From the NCBI GenBank assembly GCA_007922305.1, contig ML677334.1, forward strand, positions 59,002,858 to 59,066,857: a stretch of 64,000 bases of DNA. The letters are read 5' to 3'. The number at the start of each line of letters is the position of its first letter. The first letter of the stretch is position 1. Shown here piece after piece: positions 37,472 through 50,154 of the stretch. The notes beneath the pieces were generated by a model. The model had not been told where the DNA came from. It saw only the letters and a program-made list of their open reading frames with translations, and searched no databases. A program made the translations under genes and the position numbers. Origin of the DNA: Dermatemys mawii. Lineage: Eukaryota > Chordata > Testudines > Dermatemydidae.

Positions 37472-37754
37472 TAAGGTATGTATACACTGCAATTAAAAAC
37501 CTATGGCTGGCCTATGCCAGCGGATTCTGGCTCACGAGGATGTTCAATTACAATGTAGATGTTTAGGCTCAGTCTGAACCCGCGCTGTGAAGGACTCTGT
37601 GAGATAGGAGGGTCCCAGAGCATGGGCTGCAGCTCAAGCCTGAATGTCTACATTGCAATTAAACAACCGCTTAGCCTGATCCCTGCAAGCCCAGATGAGC
37701 TGGCATGGGCCAGCCGCAGGCGTTGAAATGCAGTGTAGGCATATCAGACCCTTA
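37472..37754. mobile_element. Palindromic MITE, 283 bp
   Basis: The left arm TAAGGTATGTATACACTGCA matches the reverse complement of the right arm, whose inner parts GGCTGGCCTATGCCAGC and GCTGGCATGGGCCAGCC are also inverted copies. The two halves are complementary through most of their length, giving a long hairpin. Confidence 0.8.
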
Positions 37755-37763
37755 GAAACCCAT

Positions 37764-38130
37764 GAGAGCAAGCCTCCTAGCCTGGGTCAAATAGACTCCA
37801 GCTAGCAGGGCTCAGTGTGCACTCAAAAAAAAAAAAAAATAGCTGTGGAGGCACTACTTTGAAGATATGGCTCAGTCTCTGAAGCCTAGAGAAGGGGGTG
37901 GCCTCAGCTGGGAGGTTCACTCCTGCAGGCTCAAAATTGCTGTGTAGACACGTACCTTTAGAGTATCTTCATGGTGAATAATTCTGGAACAACTATTCCT
38001 GCTTAACTCCTTCTGTGGGTACTCCAGAATAAAAGTGTCCACATGGGGAGTTAATCAGGAATAGCTATTCCACTTGAGATTCACATCATATCTTAATCTA
38101 AATTAATTGATCTGTGTAGACAAACCCTTA
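37764..38130. mobile_element. Two further partial MITEs of the TGTCTACACT-end type
   Basis: One copy ends at about 37959 (GTGTAGACACGTACCTTTA) and carries an internal A15 run near 37826. Another runs to CTGTGTAGACAAACCCTTA at 38130. Each has the turtle-type terminal word but lacks a clear partner end. Confidence 0.5.
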
Positions 38131-39949
38131 ATATAGGTCCTTACCATCACCAGTCTCTCATTGCTGCTCATTGCTGCTTAAAGGATGGTGGGGGAAGCCC
38201 AGAACATGGTGTTTTGGAGCACAGAGATGGTTCCTATAAGCACTGATACATTACACCAGCAAAATAACCACTATGCACAACCACGTCTGCTATACCAGCC
38301 TAGCCTGATCTCTGGTCACATTGTTTTGTTTCCTCAGCACTGTCATATGACAGTGGTAAAGAATGACAAAAAATTGCTCTCTCCTAACCCTGAACTAGAA
38401 ACTTTATTCAAATAAGGACAAAATTATTCTGTCTTTCATTACAGAGCTTCTGATAAAACCTTTTCTAGCCCTTGTGCCTGGCTCCCTGTTACAGATTTAA
38501 AGAATTGGTTCCTGTATCCTCGCAAGTCCTAATATAATATTTCATATTATTGGATTACACCAGCCACAAGAAAATAAAATTTCATCAGTTTCTGCCAAAA
38601 GGGTGTGCAATGGAGAGAGAAGTGGACATTTTCACTTGATGAATATACTTTTCAGGCCATTTATGGCCTTTCTCAGGAAATGTGTACTTAAATAAGTTAT
38701 GTAAAGTAAACAAACTATCTTCCTGGTAATTTATCTCCACAACCCATCTATTGGTCAGTGGTCTACTGACCAGCCAAAACAACCAACATCATCTGATGTA
38801 TAAATCATGAGCTTGAGCATGGTGTATGATGTATCCGAATGCGGTCAGTCAGAATAATGTTTTTCGGTAGATAAAGAGAGGGTTAAAGTTTTTATTATAA
38901 AAATAGAAAATGAATCCAGAATTTTGATAAGTGTAAGTTTCTTGAGCAAAACTCATTTAAAATAATAAAAGGCGCATAACTTTGAGGAAAACTATTTAGT
39001 AAACCTTAAATGACTTAGGCACCACAGAGGCATCTGTAATTGCTAATAATATTAAATGTCTTTCCTGAAGCGCATACTGAATGAGGGTAAGCCTCATTAT
39101 TTTCACTTTTTTGATACCTTGATACAGCTGTGGCAGAGGTGACTGGACTCAGGAAAGTTTATTTAAATGGGTATGCAGATATAAAAAGCAACTTTTTAAA
39201 TGGCCAGTCACAAGTTATCTATAACTGATTTTAAGTAACCTAGTCTTAGGGTTCTCAATGTTATCAAGATGTTTGGAATTAGAATTGCAATATAAAAATA
39301 ACTTCTCAAAATCAAAAGTTTTACTGATGGAGCTCTGTGCTGGGCTAAAGATATCAGAAGGCTGATAGCAAATTTATTCACTATCTTAATTTTTGCGCTC
39401 CTTTTTATTACATTCGCTATCTACATAAATGTAATAAATGTCCCTTAATAAAATAAACATGAAGTGTTTTACATTGCCGGCTAAATTTACCAGTTACATC
39501 ATTTTTATATGCATATGTCATTTAAGCATATGGCTTGCCTTGCATTTATTCATTTTATGGACTAGACTGTGCTTTAAAAAATGACACCTGAAGTTGTGCC
39601 TATGAAGTTGTTTGTTCACATAATCTATGTTTATTTAAAGAAATGGACATTTTCTCATGTAAATCAAGTAACTGCATATCTAATGTAATGCACAAATGCA
39701 CATCTGCAGGCATAATTCTAAAGCCCAATTTGAAAATCTAACGCACTTCAATATATTACCATTCAATTTACTAGAGCGTGTGTTTTGCTTGTTTGTTTAA
39801 TGAATTACATGCATCTTTTAATGATAATATATAATACTGGTGAGAGACAAACTGGTGCATATTTAAAATCATTTGTAATAAGAGCATAAAATGATATGTA
39901 ACATAAAAAGGGGACGTTGATAGCTTCTAATGTATATTAATCACTAGGA
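38131..39949. other. Intergenic stretch, no feature seen
   Basis: AT-rich sequence without a recognisable repeat, RNA or open frame of note. Confidence 0.5.
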
Positions 39950-41510
39950 ATTTTAGAAAATTGATAAAGGAAGCAAAAGGACACAGGGCGCTGTCTATGG
40001 CCAGCAGAGTTGAGAACAATAAAAAGGAGTGTTTAAATCTATTAAAAACAAAAGGTATTCTAATAATATTGTTTATAATTAGATGAAAATGGTAGATAAT
40101 CCAGAAAAGGCAAAAGTGTCCAATAAATATTTCTGTTCTCTGATGAGAGAAAAAAACTCAATACTAGATTCATATCATGCAATAATGATCATGATGAAAT
40201 ATTTTCCATTCCAACAGTAACTCAACACGTTGTTAAACACAATATTCTGAATGAGGACATTTTAAAATCATCAGGTCCAGATGCCTTCTAGTCAAGAGTT
40301 TTAAAGGAAAGGAAAGGAAAGGAGCTCTCTGGACTGTTAGTGTTGACTTTCAATAAGTTTTGGAACACTGGGGACGTTCCAGAAGACCAGCAGAAAGCTA
40401 ATTTTAAACCAATGTTTTAATCATGTAAAGGGCAATTGTAGGTCTATCAGCATGATGTCAATCCTGGGCAAAATAATGGAATGGCTAAAAAGGGACTTGC
40501 CTGATGAAACAGATTACAGGAGGGTGAAATAATTATTCCCAATCAACATGAGTTTATGGAAAATAGATTTTATCAAACTAACAATATCTTTTTTGATGAT
40601 ATTGCAAGTTTGACTGATAAAAGTAAAGTATTTAGACTTCTGTAAGGCATTTGACTTGTCATTGTATGACATTTTGATTTAGAAACTAGAGCTATATAAA
40701 ATTAGAATGGCATGTATTAAATGGATTAAAAACTGGCAAACTGATATGTCTCAAATATAACTGCAAATGGGAAAACTTTATCTAATGGGTGTGTTTCTAG
40801 TGGGGTCTAGCAGGTTGGTTCTTGGCCCTAGGCTATTTAACATATTTTTCAAAGACCTGGATGATTACTGACAGGTTGCGTGTGACACACAAATTGAGGG
40901 AGAAGTAAATAATGAAGAGGACAGGTCACTGATATAGAGTGATCTGGCTCACATAGTAAACTGTGCGCAAGTGAAAAAATGTGTTTTGATATGGCCAAAT
41001 ATAAGCTTATACACCTAGGAAGAAAGAATATAGGTGATAAATTAGAGGAAGAGGTATTTGGAGGTCATGTGAGATAATCAACTGAACCTGAATTCACAGT
41101 GCAGTGCTCTTAGCCAAAGGGCTAATGGGATGCTTGAGTGTATAAACTGGGGAATACGGAATATCAGTAAAGAGGTTATATTATCTCTGAGTTTAGCACT
41201 GGTACAAGTGTGACCACTATGGGATACTGTATTCAGTTCTGTGGTTCACAATTTGAGAAGAATGTGATAAATCCTTGCATTTGCAAAGAAAAAACATAAG
41301 AATGATTAAAGATTGGAAAATTTGCCTTATAATGGTAGTCTTAAGGAGTTCATCTATTTAGTTTAACAAAGACAAAGTTAAGGGGGAGACTTGATCACGT
41401 AAGAACTTATATGGAGAATAGAAATTTGATGACAGAGGAATCTTCAATCTAGTAGAAAAAGGTGCAACATGATACAATTGCTGGAAGTTAAAGCTAGACA
41501 AATTCAGACT
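39950..41510 (+). mobile_element. CR1 LINE copy, plus strand, heavily decayed
   Basis: RT-domain text in broken frames: SSGPDAF near 40275, FWNTGDVPEDQQKANF near 40360, HEFMENRFYQT near 40550, then the 3' part with GGTACAAGTGTGACCACTAT and a terminal CTAGACAAATTCAGACTA. A 23-bp AAAGG tandem lies at 40300-40323. Numerous stops show it is inactive. Confidence 0.8.
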
Positions 41511-41808
41511 AGGGATTTGTTTACACTACCTTCCAGATTGGCGGGCCGCAATCAATCCAATGGGGGGCGGTTTATCACATCTAATTTAGTCGCGATAAAT
41601 CAACTGCTGAGTGCTCTCCCGTCGACTCTAGTACTCCAACAGAACAAGAAGCACAAGCAGAGTCAATGGGAGAGCATCAGCTATCGACTTACCACTATGA
41701 AAACACCGTGATAAGTAGATCTAAGCACATCGACTTCAGCTGCACTATTCACGAAGCTGAAGTTGTGTCTCTTAGATTGACCCTGCCTGGTAGTGTAGAC
41801 AAGCCCTA
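41509..41808. mobile_element. MITE with TGTCTACACTAC-type termini at a CR1/CR1 junction
   Basis: The left end GGGATTTGTTTACACTACCT and the reverse complement of the right end, GGGCTTGTCTACACTACCAG, are inverted copies. CTA borders both sides, compatible with a 2-3 bp target duplication. Confidence 0.72.
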
Positions 41809-42720
41809 GGAATAAGTTGCTTATTTATTTTCTCCACACCAGTCATGATTTTATTGACCTCTATCATATCTCCCCTTAGTCATCTCTTTTCCAACTGAAA
41901 AGTCCCAGTCAAATTAATCTCTCCTCATATGGCACCCGTTCCATATCTCTAATCATTTTATTGTCCTTTTTGAACCTTTTCCAATTCTAATATCTTTTTT
42001 GAGATGGGACAGCCACATCTGCATGCAGTATTCAAGATGTGATCATACCATGGATTTATATAAAGGCAATATTATATATTCTGTCTAATTATTTATCCCT
42101 TTCTTAATGATGTCCAACATTCTGTTTGCTTTTTTGACACTGCTGCACATTGAGTGGATTTTTTCAAAGAACTATCCATAATGACTCCAAGCTCTCTTTC
42201 TTGAGAGGAAACAGCCAATTTAGACCCCATCTATTTAAATACATAGTTGGGATTAAATTTTCCAATGTTCATTACTTTGCATTTATCAGCATTGAATTTC
42301 ACCTGCCATTTTGTTGCCTTGTCATCTAGTTTTGAGAGATCCTTTTGTTCCTCTTTGCAATCTTCCTGGGACTTAACTATCTTGAGCATTTGTCTCATCT
42401 GCAGATTTGGCCACCTCACTGTTTACCCTGCTTTTTTTTACCCTTTATCCCACGACAGCTTAGTTTCCTTAAGAGCTGTTGATGAGGGACTTGGTCAAAA
42501 ACTTTCTGAAAATCTAAGTACACTCTATCCAATGGATCCCCCTTGTCCGTATGCTTGTTGACCCCCTCAAAGAATTCTAGTAGATTGATGAGGCATGGCT
42601 TCCCTTCACAAAAACCAAAATTAACTGATGTCTTTTACAGATTTATAGTTACTGTTTGGTGGGACAGACATAATTTATTAAATTCTCCAGCTATCCTTTA
42701 TTATTACTAGTAGTCTGCCC
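41809..42720 (-). mobile_element. CR1 LINE, 3' half, minus strand
   Basis: The + strand shows CTCCACACCAGTCATGATTT, TGAACCTTTTCCAATTCTAA, ATTACTTTGCATTTATCAGC and AGTACACTCTATCCAATGGA in order, the antisense of a turtle CR1 RT domain. Minus-strand translation gives CKVMNIG and QVKFNADK blocks. Confidence 0.85.
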
Positions 42721-42774
42721 AGTAAAACAAGAGAGTGTCTTTTGAGATACCAGGGAGAGAAGTGTTATGGGGAA

Positions 42775-42920
42775 GCAGCATTGTGCAATGGTTTGAACAA
42801 GGGATGGATAATTAGAACATCTGCATTTTATCCTCACATTTCCCGTCTATTCACTCTGTGATCTTGGACAAGTCACGTGTCAGTTTATCCATCTGGAAAA
42901 TAGATGTAATACTACTTACC
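42775..42920 (+). mobile_element. MIR-type SINE
   Basis: GCATTGTGCAATGGTTTGAA followed by TGATCTTGGACAAGTCACG and TCCATCTGGAAAATAGATGT is MIR in sense orientation, including its tRNA-derived head. Confidence 0.75.
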
Positions 42921-43057
42921 TGCTGCCCCTAAAGTTAATGGCAAAACTTCTGTTGACTTCAATGGCACCAAATTGGGCCACATGCCCATAGTATATTTGT
43001 TCGTAAAATTTTGAGAATGCGAAAAAAATTCATCTTTAGAGGTCTCAGACTCCTAAG

Positions 43058-43340
43058 AAAGGCTATGCTAGGTCAGACAAAACACCCGTCTTAGCCCAGT
43101 CTCCTGTCTTCTGGCAGTGGTCAATGCTCGGAGTAGGAGTCACTGACTGGGGTGCCCCAGAGGGAATGAACAGAACAGGTGATCATCAAGTGATCCATCC
43201 CCTGTTGCCCATTCCCAACTTCTGGTACACAGTCTAGGGACACCATCCCTGCCCAGCCTGGCTAATAGCATGGATGGGCCTATCCTCCATGAACTTATCT
43301 AGTTCTTCTTTTAACCCTCAAAATCCTCTGGCAGGGAACC
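43058..43340 (-). mobile_element. CR1 LINE 3' end, minus strand
   Basis: Shares wording with 9509-9890, including GGGAATGAACAGAACAGGTG, CATCCCCTGTTGCCCATTCC and CACCATCCCTGCCCAGCCTG. It is cut at about 43340 by the next element. Confidence 0.8.
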
Positions 43341-43344
43341 CGGA

Positions 43345-44035
43345 GCAGCTGGTGAAGATGTAAATCACCGAAGGGCTGGGACACCCAGCCAGGATCAGCT
43401 GCTAGTGCCAGTTGGGCTGGAGGCAGGAGAGGATGGGACTTCCTCTTCCCCTGCAAGGAGTGGCTGGGGCTGTGTCAAACCCAGCTCCAGAAACCTCCCC
43501 CACCTGCAGGAAGTCAGCATCCTCCCCTGCTTCCTGCCCACATCGCTCTGCAGCTGTCGGGGGCAAGGAATCACTGTACAGGGCACGCACGCAACCGCTA
43601 GCCCTGCATTCACTTAAATGCCTATTCTCAGAGGTGTTATGCACCCTCCTAGGGCATTTGCCATCTCCCAGGAGTGAGCATTCCTAACAGAGCAAGATAG
43701 ATAGTGGATGTGGGGGAATGAGATCATTGTGGGGGTAGGCAAGAGTTTGATAATGCCACAGTTAATTTCAATAACTCCAGTAAAATAAAATCAACAGATG
43801 CTGGTGATCAGGTGACTCGCGAAGGGCCTGAAACAGCTATAGTGCAACAAGACACACTATCTGTGCTTGTGTTTGCGGCTTTTTTGTGTTTTAAAATAAC
43901 TGAGTGACCAAAGTGTTACTCCTGGGGGAATTCTGCACTGTGACATGTGCAAAATTCATATCCCCCACAGATATCTTTGCTTTTCCACAGAAAAATGACT
44001 TTCTGACAGGGAAGCTGCAAGCATGTACCACTCCC
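43345..44035 (-). mobile_element. Rearranged pieces of the 6788-7819 element family
   Basis: 43345-43700 matches the interior of the 6788 element in reverse complement (GACTTCCTCTTCCCCTGCA, GAATCACTGTACAGGGCAC). 43914-44035 matches its right terminal repeat (TTACTCCTGGGGGAATTCTG, CAGAAAAATGACTTTCTGAC). The order of the two pieces is exchanged relative to the intact copy, so they are two insertions or a rearranged one. Confidence 0.65.
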
Positions 44036-44262
44036 TATTATTGCCCACTTCAAGTGACTGCCTCCAACGTGCCTTCTGCTTAACAATCTCGCCCAACTTG
44101 TATCTAGTTCAGAGACTCTGCATCCTTCCTCCAACTGAAGAGCTCTGTGTAGCTCAAAAACTTGTACCTTCCATCAGCAGTAGTTGGTCCCATAGAAATA
44201 TTACCTCACCTACCTTGTCAATAATATCTTACACTTACTGTAGATAGCATGCTTTGTAAATA

Positions 44263-45653
44263 TGTAACCCTTCTGCCCATCAGAGTTGGCAGCAACAAGG
44301 GCCGGGTTCAGTATCCAGGGGTTCCATTCCAATAGCACAATACAACAACTGGCTCGAGCCCCCACCCAGTGACCTGGGACAACCATATACCACCCCCCTG
44401 GGCGTCTGTAAGAGACAATACTTCCCCTCTCGCAAGCACTGAGTCTGAGTGTACCAAAGCCTTTTAATAACAGGGAGAAACAATGTGGCATTATATTGGG
44501 GAAACACCACAAACAAGGTTAATAAACCAAACCATGAACCAAAAGCCCCCCTCCCAGGAAATAGGCCGTGGCCTTCCCTTTGGCTCTTGAGTTCCACAAC
44601 CCCAAAAAGTCACTCAATAGTCCCAAAGTCCAGCAGCCCCAGAGTCTCTGTTCTGGGTCAGTGGAGAGCTCAAAAGTCAATTGGCAGAGTCTTACCTCCC
44701 AGCCTGGGTGGAAATGGAGGGTAGGGCACGGGGCACCTTACGTGGTCCGAGGCCGACTGCGCCGCCTCTCTGTGGGGTTCCAATGCAGCCCTCACCGCAA
44801 TCCGCTCTGCTCTGCTCGCTGACACTCGAACTGCTCTGCAGTGCCAGTCACTCTGCTAGCCGTCCTGCTAGCCGACACACGGACAGCTCTGCGGTGCCAG
44901 TCACTCCGTCAGCAGCACAAACGGCTCCGCTAGTCGACACACGAACTGCACCCAGGAACCGCTCGGCTGAGTCTACTGCCAGTCGCATGAACTGCACCCA
45001 GGAACCGCTCGGCTGAGTCTGCTGCTTTGCTCTGCTAGCTGCCCAAATTGCTTGGTGCCACCAACATGCCTTTAGGCCTGCCCCCACTTAACACAGGGCT
45101 TAGTGGTTTCAGCTCTTAGTGGGGGGGGGGGGTCGGTCAGCACCTTGGCACAGGTACACCAGCAGACTCAAAGTGAATTCAGCTTAGGAGGCTGAACCAA
45201 GACTCCTAAGGGAATCAAAATTCTACAGTGGAGAGAGGCACAGTGTAATAGGCCTGGAGAAGCCCTTAGACAAGTCCCTCACCAAAAGGTATAAAGACCT
45301 ACCCATGACCTTTCTCAATCTCAGAGTGTTCTGAAACACATGGCCCTTGCCCAGTGAGTGCTACCTAGATGATGGCGAGTCCCTCCATCATAACAAGGGC
45401 CAAGTATGTGTCCATCGTCCTTCATTCACCAAATCAGGGTAACATCACTTTATATTTCCTGCCCCAATAACATAGAAACTGGGGCTTCCACATCAGCCAA
45501 AGTGGCCATGTGGGCTGCTGTGGGCTCAGGCTAGGCGCAGTGGGTGTGTCTATGCAAATGGATCAGCCCCAAAGTTATTTTCCAAAACTCACTGCAATTC
45601 CCATAGTTCGCCACCAGATGTCAGAATATATCTCATTCCTGACACTGCTTACA
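44263..45653. mobile_element. Solo-LTR-like insertion, 1,391 bp, in a MIR
   Basis: Begins TGTAAC and ends TTACA, the TG...CA pattern of retroviral-type LTRs. The 4 bp AATA flanks both sides (44259-44262 and 45654-45657). Removing the insert restores a continuous MIR-like sequence (TTTGTAAATATTCTCTC then TTACAGTGGGGAAACAG). It has internal tandem repeats in 44810-45025 and a G13 run at 45120. No internal coding region or second LTR is present, so it is a solo LTR. Orientation is undetermined. Confidence 0.62.
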
Positions 45654-45760
45654 AATATTCTCTCTCTTACAGTGGGGAAACAGAGCAAGTGAGGTGGTGA
45701 TTTTTGGGAACACAGTAAATCAGTAGCAGAACCGGGAATAAGTTCTTGTAATATTTGACA
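45654..45760 (-). mobile_element. MIR-type SINE, antisense, target of the LTR insertion
   Basis: CTTACAGTGGGGAAACAGAG and AATCAGTAGCAGAACCGGGA are the antisense MIR core. The other part lies left of the LTR, before 44263. Confidence 0.68.
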
Positions 45761-45804
45761 CTATGTAATCCTTTTGATTGTCTGCATGCTTATAAGATGT
45801 ACAT

Positions 45805-45975
45805 TTTTAACAGGAGGGGTCATTAACAATTGGAACAGTTTGCCAAGGGTTATGGTTGGTTCTCCATCACTGCCGATTTTTCAAAATCAAGATTGCTGTT
45901 TTTCTAAAATATGTGCTCAAGGTATTATTTTGGGAAAGATCACAATGGTCTCTTCTGGCCTTGGAATCTGTAGAC
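45805..45975 (+). mobile_element. CR1 LINE 3' end
   Basis: ACAATTGGAACAGTTTGCCA, TTGGTTCTCCATCACTGCCG, and the terminal ATCACAATGGTCTCTTCTGG CCTTGGAATCTGT are CR1 3'-end landmarks. Confidence 0.8.
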
Positions 45976-48900
45976 AACAGTTCTGTACCTAAGCAATTAT
46001 TCATTTGGTAAGACTAAGATAGTGAAATCTTTTATTGATGATATGTTCAGCTTTTAAAAAGAACTACATTACAACTAACAAGCAGCATTTCACCACGATC
46101 TTCCTCTTTCAAAACAAACAGAACTTATAAGTTCTGTCTGTAATATTGCCAGCTGGTGAATAACAATAATGCTACCGTTGTTATTCCCTCTACTCTGCTC
46201 TAACAGCTAGACCACATTTCCTCCCATGAGGAAATGAAAGTCTGAGCTAAATGAAAGGATGCCAAAAAATTAACCTAGGGCATGTTCATAGACAAAATTC
46301 AACTGTCTGTCTTGTTTTAAACCTCCATCACATCTAATCCTGTCTGAAAGATTTATGTTCTTCTGATTTTCTATTCTGTTTCTCAGTAGTGAAGTGGTCC
46401 CTTTACTTACTGGAATGGAAACTACAGCCTCTTCCACTTGGAGGAAGAACAAGATACAAAAAATGCATTCTCACTCCATCATATGGATCTGAATTAAAAT
46501 ATGTTACTGAGGGGAACCATTAGACCATTTGCATAATCGGGCTAAAGGTAATGCTCCCATAGTGAATATTTTTCTGTTTGTTTATATGTTTAAGCACGTG
46601 AATGAATGATTCTGTAAGGAAGATTTGTCATGTATTTCAGTGCAGAAAGATTTGCAGTGTTGCAAATTGGCTTGTCCATATGTTCCTGGAAGAGAGGTAT
46701 TCTGTTCATTAAGTGGATTCATGCCAAGTCTTCTAAGTGGGAGATTTTTTAGTTTACTATTTTTCCATCTCTTTCTTTGTCTCTTCCTCTCTTTCATTTT
46801 AAAAAGTCCTTGCCAACAGGATGCACATGTGGTAGATTGAGGTCTTTTACTAGAACTGGGACCATATTTGCTCAGGCAGAGCCCCATTAGCAAAAGAAAC
46901 ATAACAGTACACTGTTGTACATAAGTGGCTGTGCATGTCTTTAGTGCTAATAACAGCAGTTGTAGGGCATCAGATTATTTATTTATTTATTTATTTATTT
47001 AGTGAAAATGCTGTTAGGATAACAGTGGTTACAGGATATTGAAGTACTGGGGGAATGTATACATGTTTTCACATTCCCCATAAAAGAATCAAACTTATGA
47101 GGGCCTGGCCAAAACTACTTCAGAGGATCAGACATATGCATGATATTAAGGGTGGTACATGAGTAGGTAAGAATATTCTTTTGTCTGGAGAGAGAAAGCA
47201 CTTCACAGGTCAGACCAAGTCCTGGCTGAGGTGGTTTTTTTTTTTGTGTTGCAGAGCAGCTATCCATCTCTACCATGATGTTTGGGAGTAAGAACAAGAG
47301 AAGATGGGGCAGTAGGAGAAGATGGGGTTTTGGCAAAGGAAGGTGGGGGAAGCTTAGGCTAGAGCTTAAGAGCTAGAATGCTGGAATCAGGCAGAATTGG
47401 AATAAAGTGCTGGAATACAGGTGTTCCAGCTCCAGGAAGTCTTGGTGAACTGTGTGCGCTATTTTTGTGCCAGGTCTAAAGGGCCTGTGTATATATTAAG
47501 AAAAGAATGGTCCAAGCAGTAATATTCACACTGTCTGTCGGCCAGATCCAGAGCCCACTTACGTCAAATAAAAGACTTCAGTAGGCTTGGTCTTAGGCCC
47601 TAAGTCACTAATTTGTTTCCAGTGAGGAACTTGCCATCTCTTAAAGTCCTAAAATCTGCCTAACTGAGCAGATGGGATGGTAGGACCAATATGAATTTAG
47701 TCAATATGAGGCAGTGTTCCTGGTGGTTTGGGAATCTCAAACATACAATCAATTTGTCAAAGAAGTTTTATATTATTCTTGTTTTGGGGACCAAAATCCT
47801 GTTGACCAAGATCTAATAGCGTAATCTGTCTTGGCATGGCTAGAATTTACTAGATTGAAACAACAGAGATGTGTGTTCTATGAAACTCTCCTGATCACCA
47901 AATGCTAAATAGTATGGTGGTATCTTTCTTACTTAAGTAGAGAAATACTGAATAAAAATAGAATTATATAACTAGTATAAAATATAGTCATAGACTGAAA
48001 AGTCTGGGAGTTTCAAATAATGGTTTAATTTCCAACTTTAAATAAAGATCAGACCATCTTTCAAGGGAGCACTTTTATGAGTCAACTTACCAAATCATTA
48101 ATGAATAATTTAAAATTCATATTAGATTTAGAGGAGTGAAAGTGTTTTAGCTAAGAAGAAATTTAAGAAAAAATAGTAACCAGTGAATCATGAGAGAGAG
48201 CTAGATTTTATTTCTGCACACTCAGTGCAGCGATTCTTGAGTGAACAGATGGATCAGTCATAGCTAGAGAAATATTGGGTCATTTTTGTAGCCCTCTGGT
48301 GATAGCTTCCTTGTTTTTTTCCTCTATCTCTTAAGAAGTCAATTGCAATTGCAGCTGCTCTGTGATTTTGTTTTGTTTCTAATCATTGGGACTCTTTGTT
48401 ATTGTTTGTTTGGGTGTTTTCTTTAAAAACACTGGCTGCGATGGTCTAAATGAGAAAGAAGTGTGGGGTACACTTGTCCCACTGCAACTGCCTGCCTGTG
48501 GACCAGTCTGCAGCTTTGGTACATTACAGCTTTTCTGATCACTAATAAGAGAGCAAAAGAGGAATGTAAAGGAGAAACAAGTGGCCCGTCGAGTGGCTTC
48601 TTCTCCATTCCAAACGCTACTTAAGACTCTGCAGTGAGGGTTCAGCACCAAAGCTTCAGTTCTTAGGCATTTTGAAAGCTGCCATCACTATAGTGTGAGG
48701 ATGCAAGTACTGTTTCTTGAAATCTGTAGCAGGAATCCAGACAGGTGAGCAGCTGGGGGCGATTCTTGTCAGAAGCTCTGCAGTGAAGCACAGAGAGAGG
48801 CAGCGTAGCTTTAGGGATAATGCTATTTTCCTTATTCTGATGAAGTTCCTTGTTTGGTATTACAAGAACATGACTTTTTCTGTGATTCTTTGTCACCTGG

Positions 48901-50150
48901 GCCTTGATGTCTAGGTATTGAATTGGCCTTGGTGACCTCTGGTAGAAAGCATTTAATTTTTATCCTATTTTTCTTTGCAGAAATGAAAGGTTTTGGTGAT
49001 TTTTGTCTCTCTCTTGATCCGTAACAGAATTTTGAGGAGAAAAAAGGAAAAGGATCCAAAATCTTCTGTGTACAGAGAGGCAATGAAACTAACTAGGTTA
49101 CTATGCCACAAAATCCTTCGAGTTTTCTGAGCCATCCTCTAAATCTAGCAAGTGAGGAGATCCCATCACCAGAACCCAGGTCTCCTTATACTGCAGAAAG
49201 ACTGCTGCTAAGTGGAGTCCAGGAAGGCTATCTCTAAACTGCTTACTGTTAGCCAAGAGGATAGACTAACCAAAGAGTCAGACTTCAGGGATGAACAAAA
49301 CATCCGGCTACTGAATGTTGAACTAGAGGCATCAGAATGTCATATGGGGGATAGTTCCCTGCTTCCACAGTAGAGTAGCTCTGCAGAGCTCTGACTGGGT
49401 GGTGGGATGGCATTCTCCATTTTGGAAATGGTTCAGGTGGACCACAGTTCCCTGTTCAATAAACTACTAAGAAAATCTTAGTCTGAGATGCAAGAGATTT
49501 CTGCCAGAACTTTCTATTGTGCTGAAGAATAATTTTGTTATGGTCAAAGACAGCCTGCACTATCTCAATCAGTTTTATTCCAGAACATATTCCCAGGGCT
49601 TCATCCACAGCACTGGCAAAGGCCTCCCCTTAATGGGCCAGCTTCCCAGAAGACAGATGCCTCCATCTGTGAAGGCGTTCTGAGAAAGCTATTCATCCCA
49701 GTAAAGAGGAAACTAAAATTGTTGGTCAAAAACAACATTTCTGCCGCCATGTTTAGTACTCAAATAGAATCTACTCCTGTGTCAAATCTGTTATCAGTAG
49801 GTAAAGGCGAAGACTCTATTTTTATCTCTCCCCAGAAGCTTTTCTGTTCTGTATTTGATTTCTTCAGTCTTATATCCTCTGCCTTGGCCACTCAGTATGC
49901 CTTGTTTGTGTGTAATAGTGGGTGGGTGGGTTGGTTGGTTAGTTAACAGTGTTCAGAACACACCTGTTTTGGAAGGATAGGCTCAGTTAGGGACTCCTTT
50001 TCCAATTAAATTTTGATAACCCAATGCATTAGTATCCTTAGTGTTGCTACCACAGCTATCCTGTGATTGAGTGTGAATGGGAAAAACTGAATTGTGGTTA
50101 GAACTGAGAGGGAGCATGTTGTGGAGCCAAGGAATCTGAATTTAGGTATT
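45976..50150. other. Intergenic stretch; microsatellites and one weak pseudogene-like segment
   Basis: Contains a (TTTA)n microsatellite at 46975-47001 and a GGGT/GGTT run at 49918-49945. The part 49080-49950 has several moderately long open segments in alternating frames and might be a decayed retrocopy; I could not recognise it. The rest is featureless to me. Confidence 0.45.
46975..47001 (+). repeat. (TTTA)n microsatellite
   Basis: About seven perfect tetranucleotide units. Confidence 0.95.
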
Positions 50151-50154
50151 ATGT

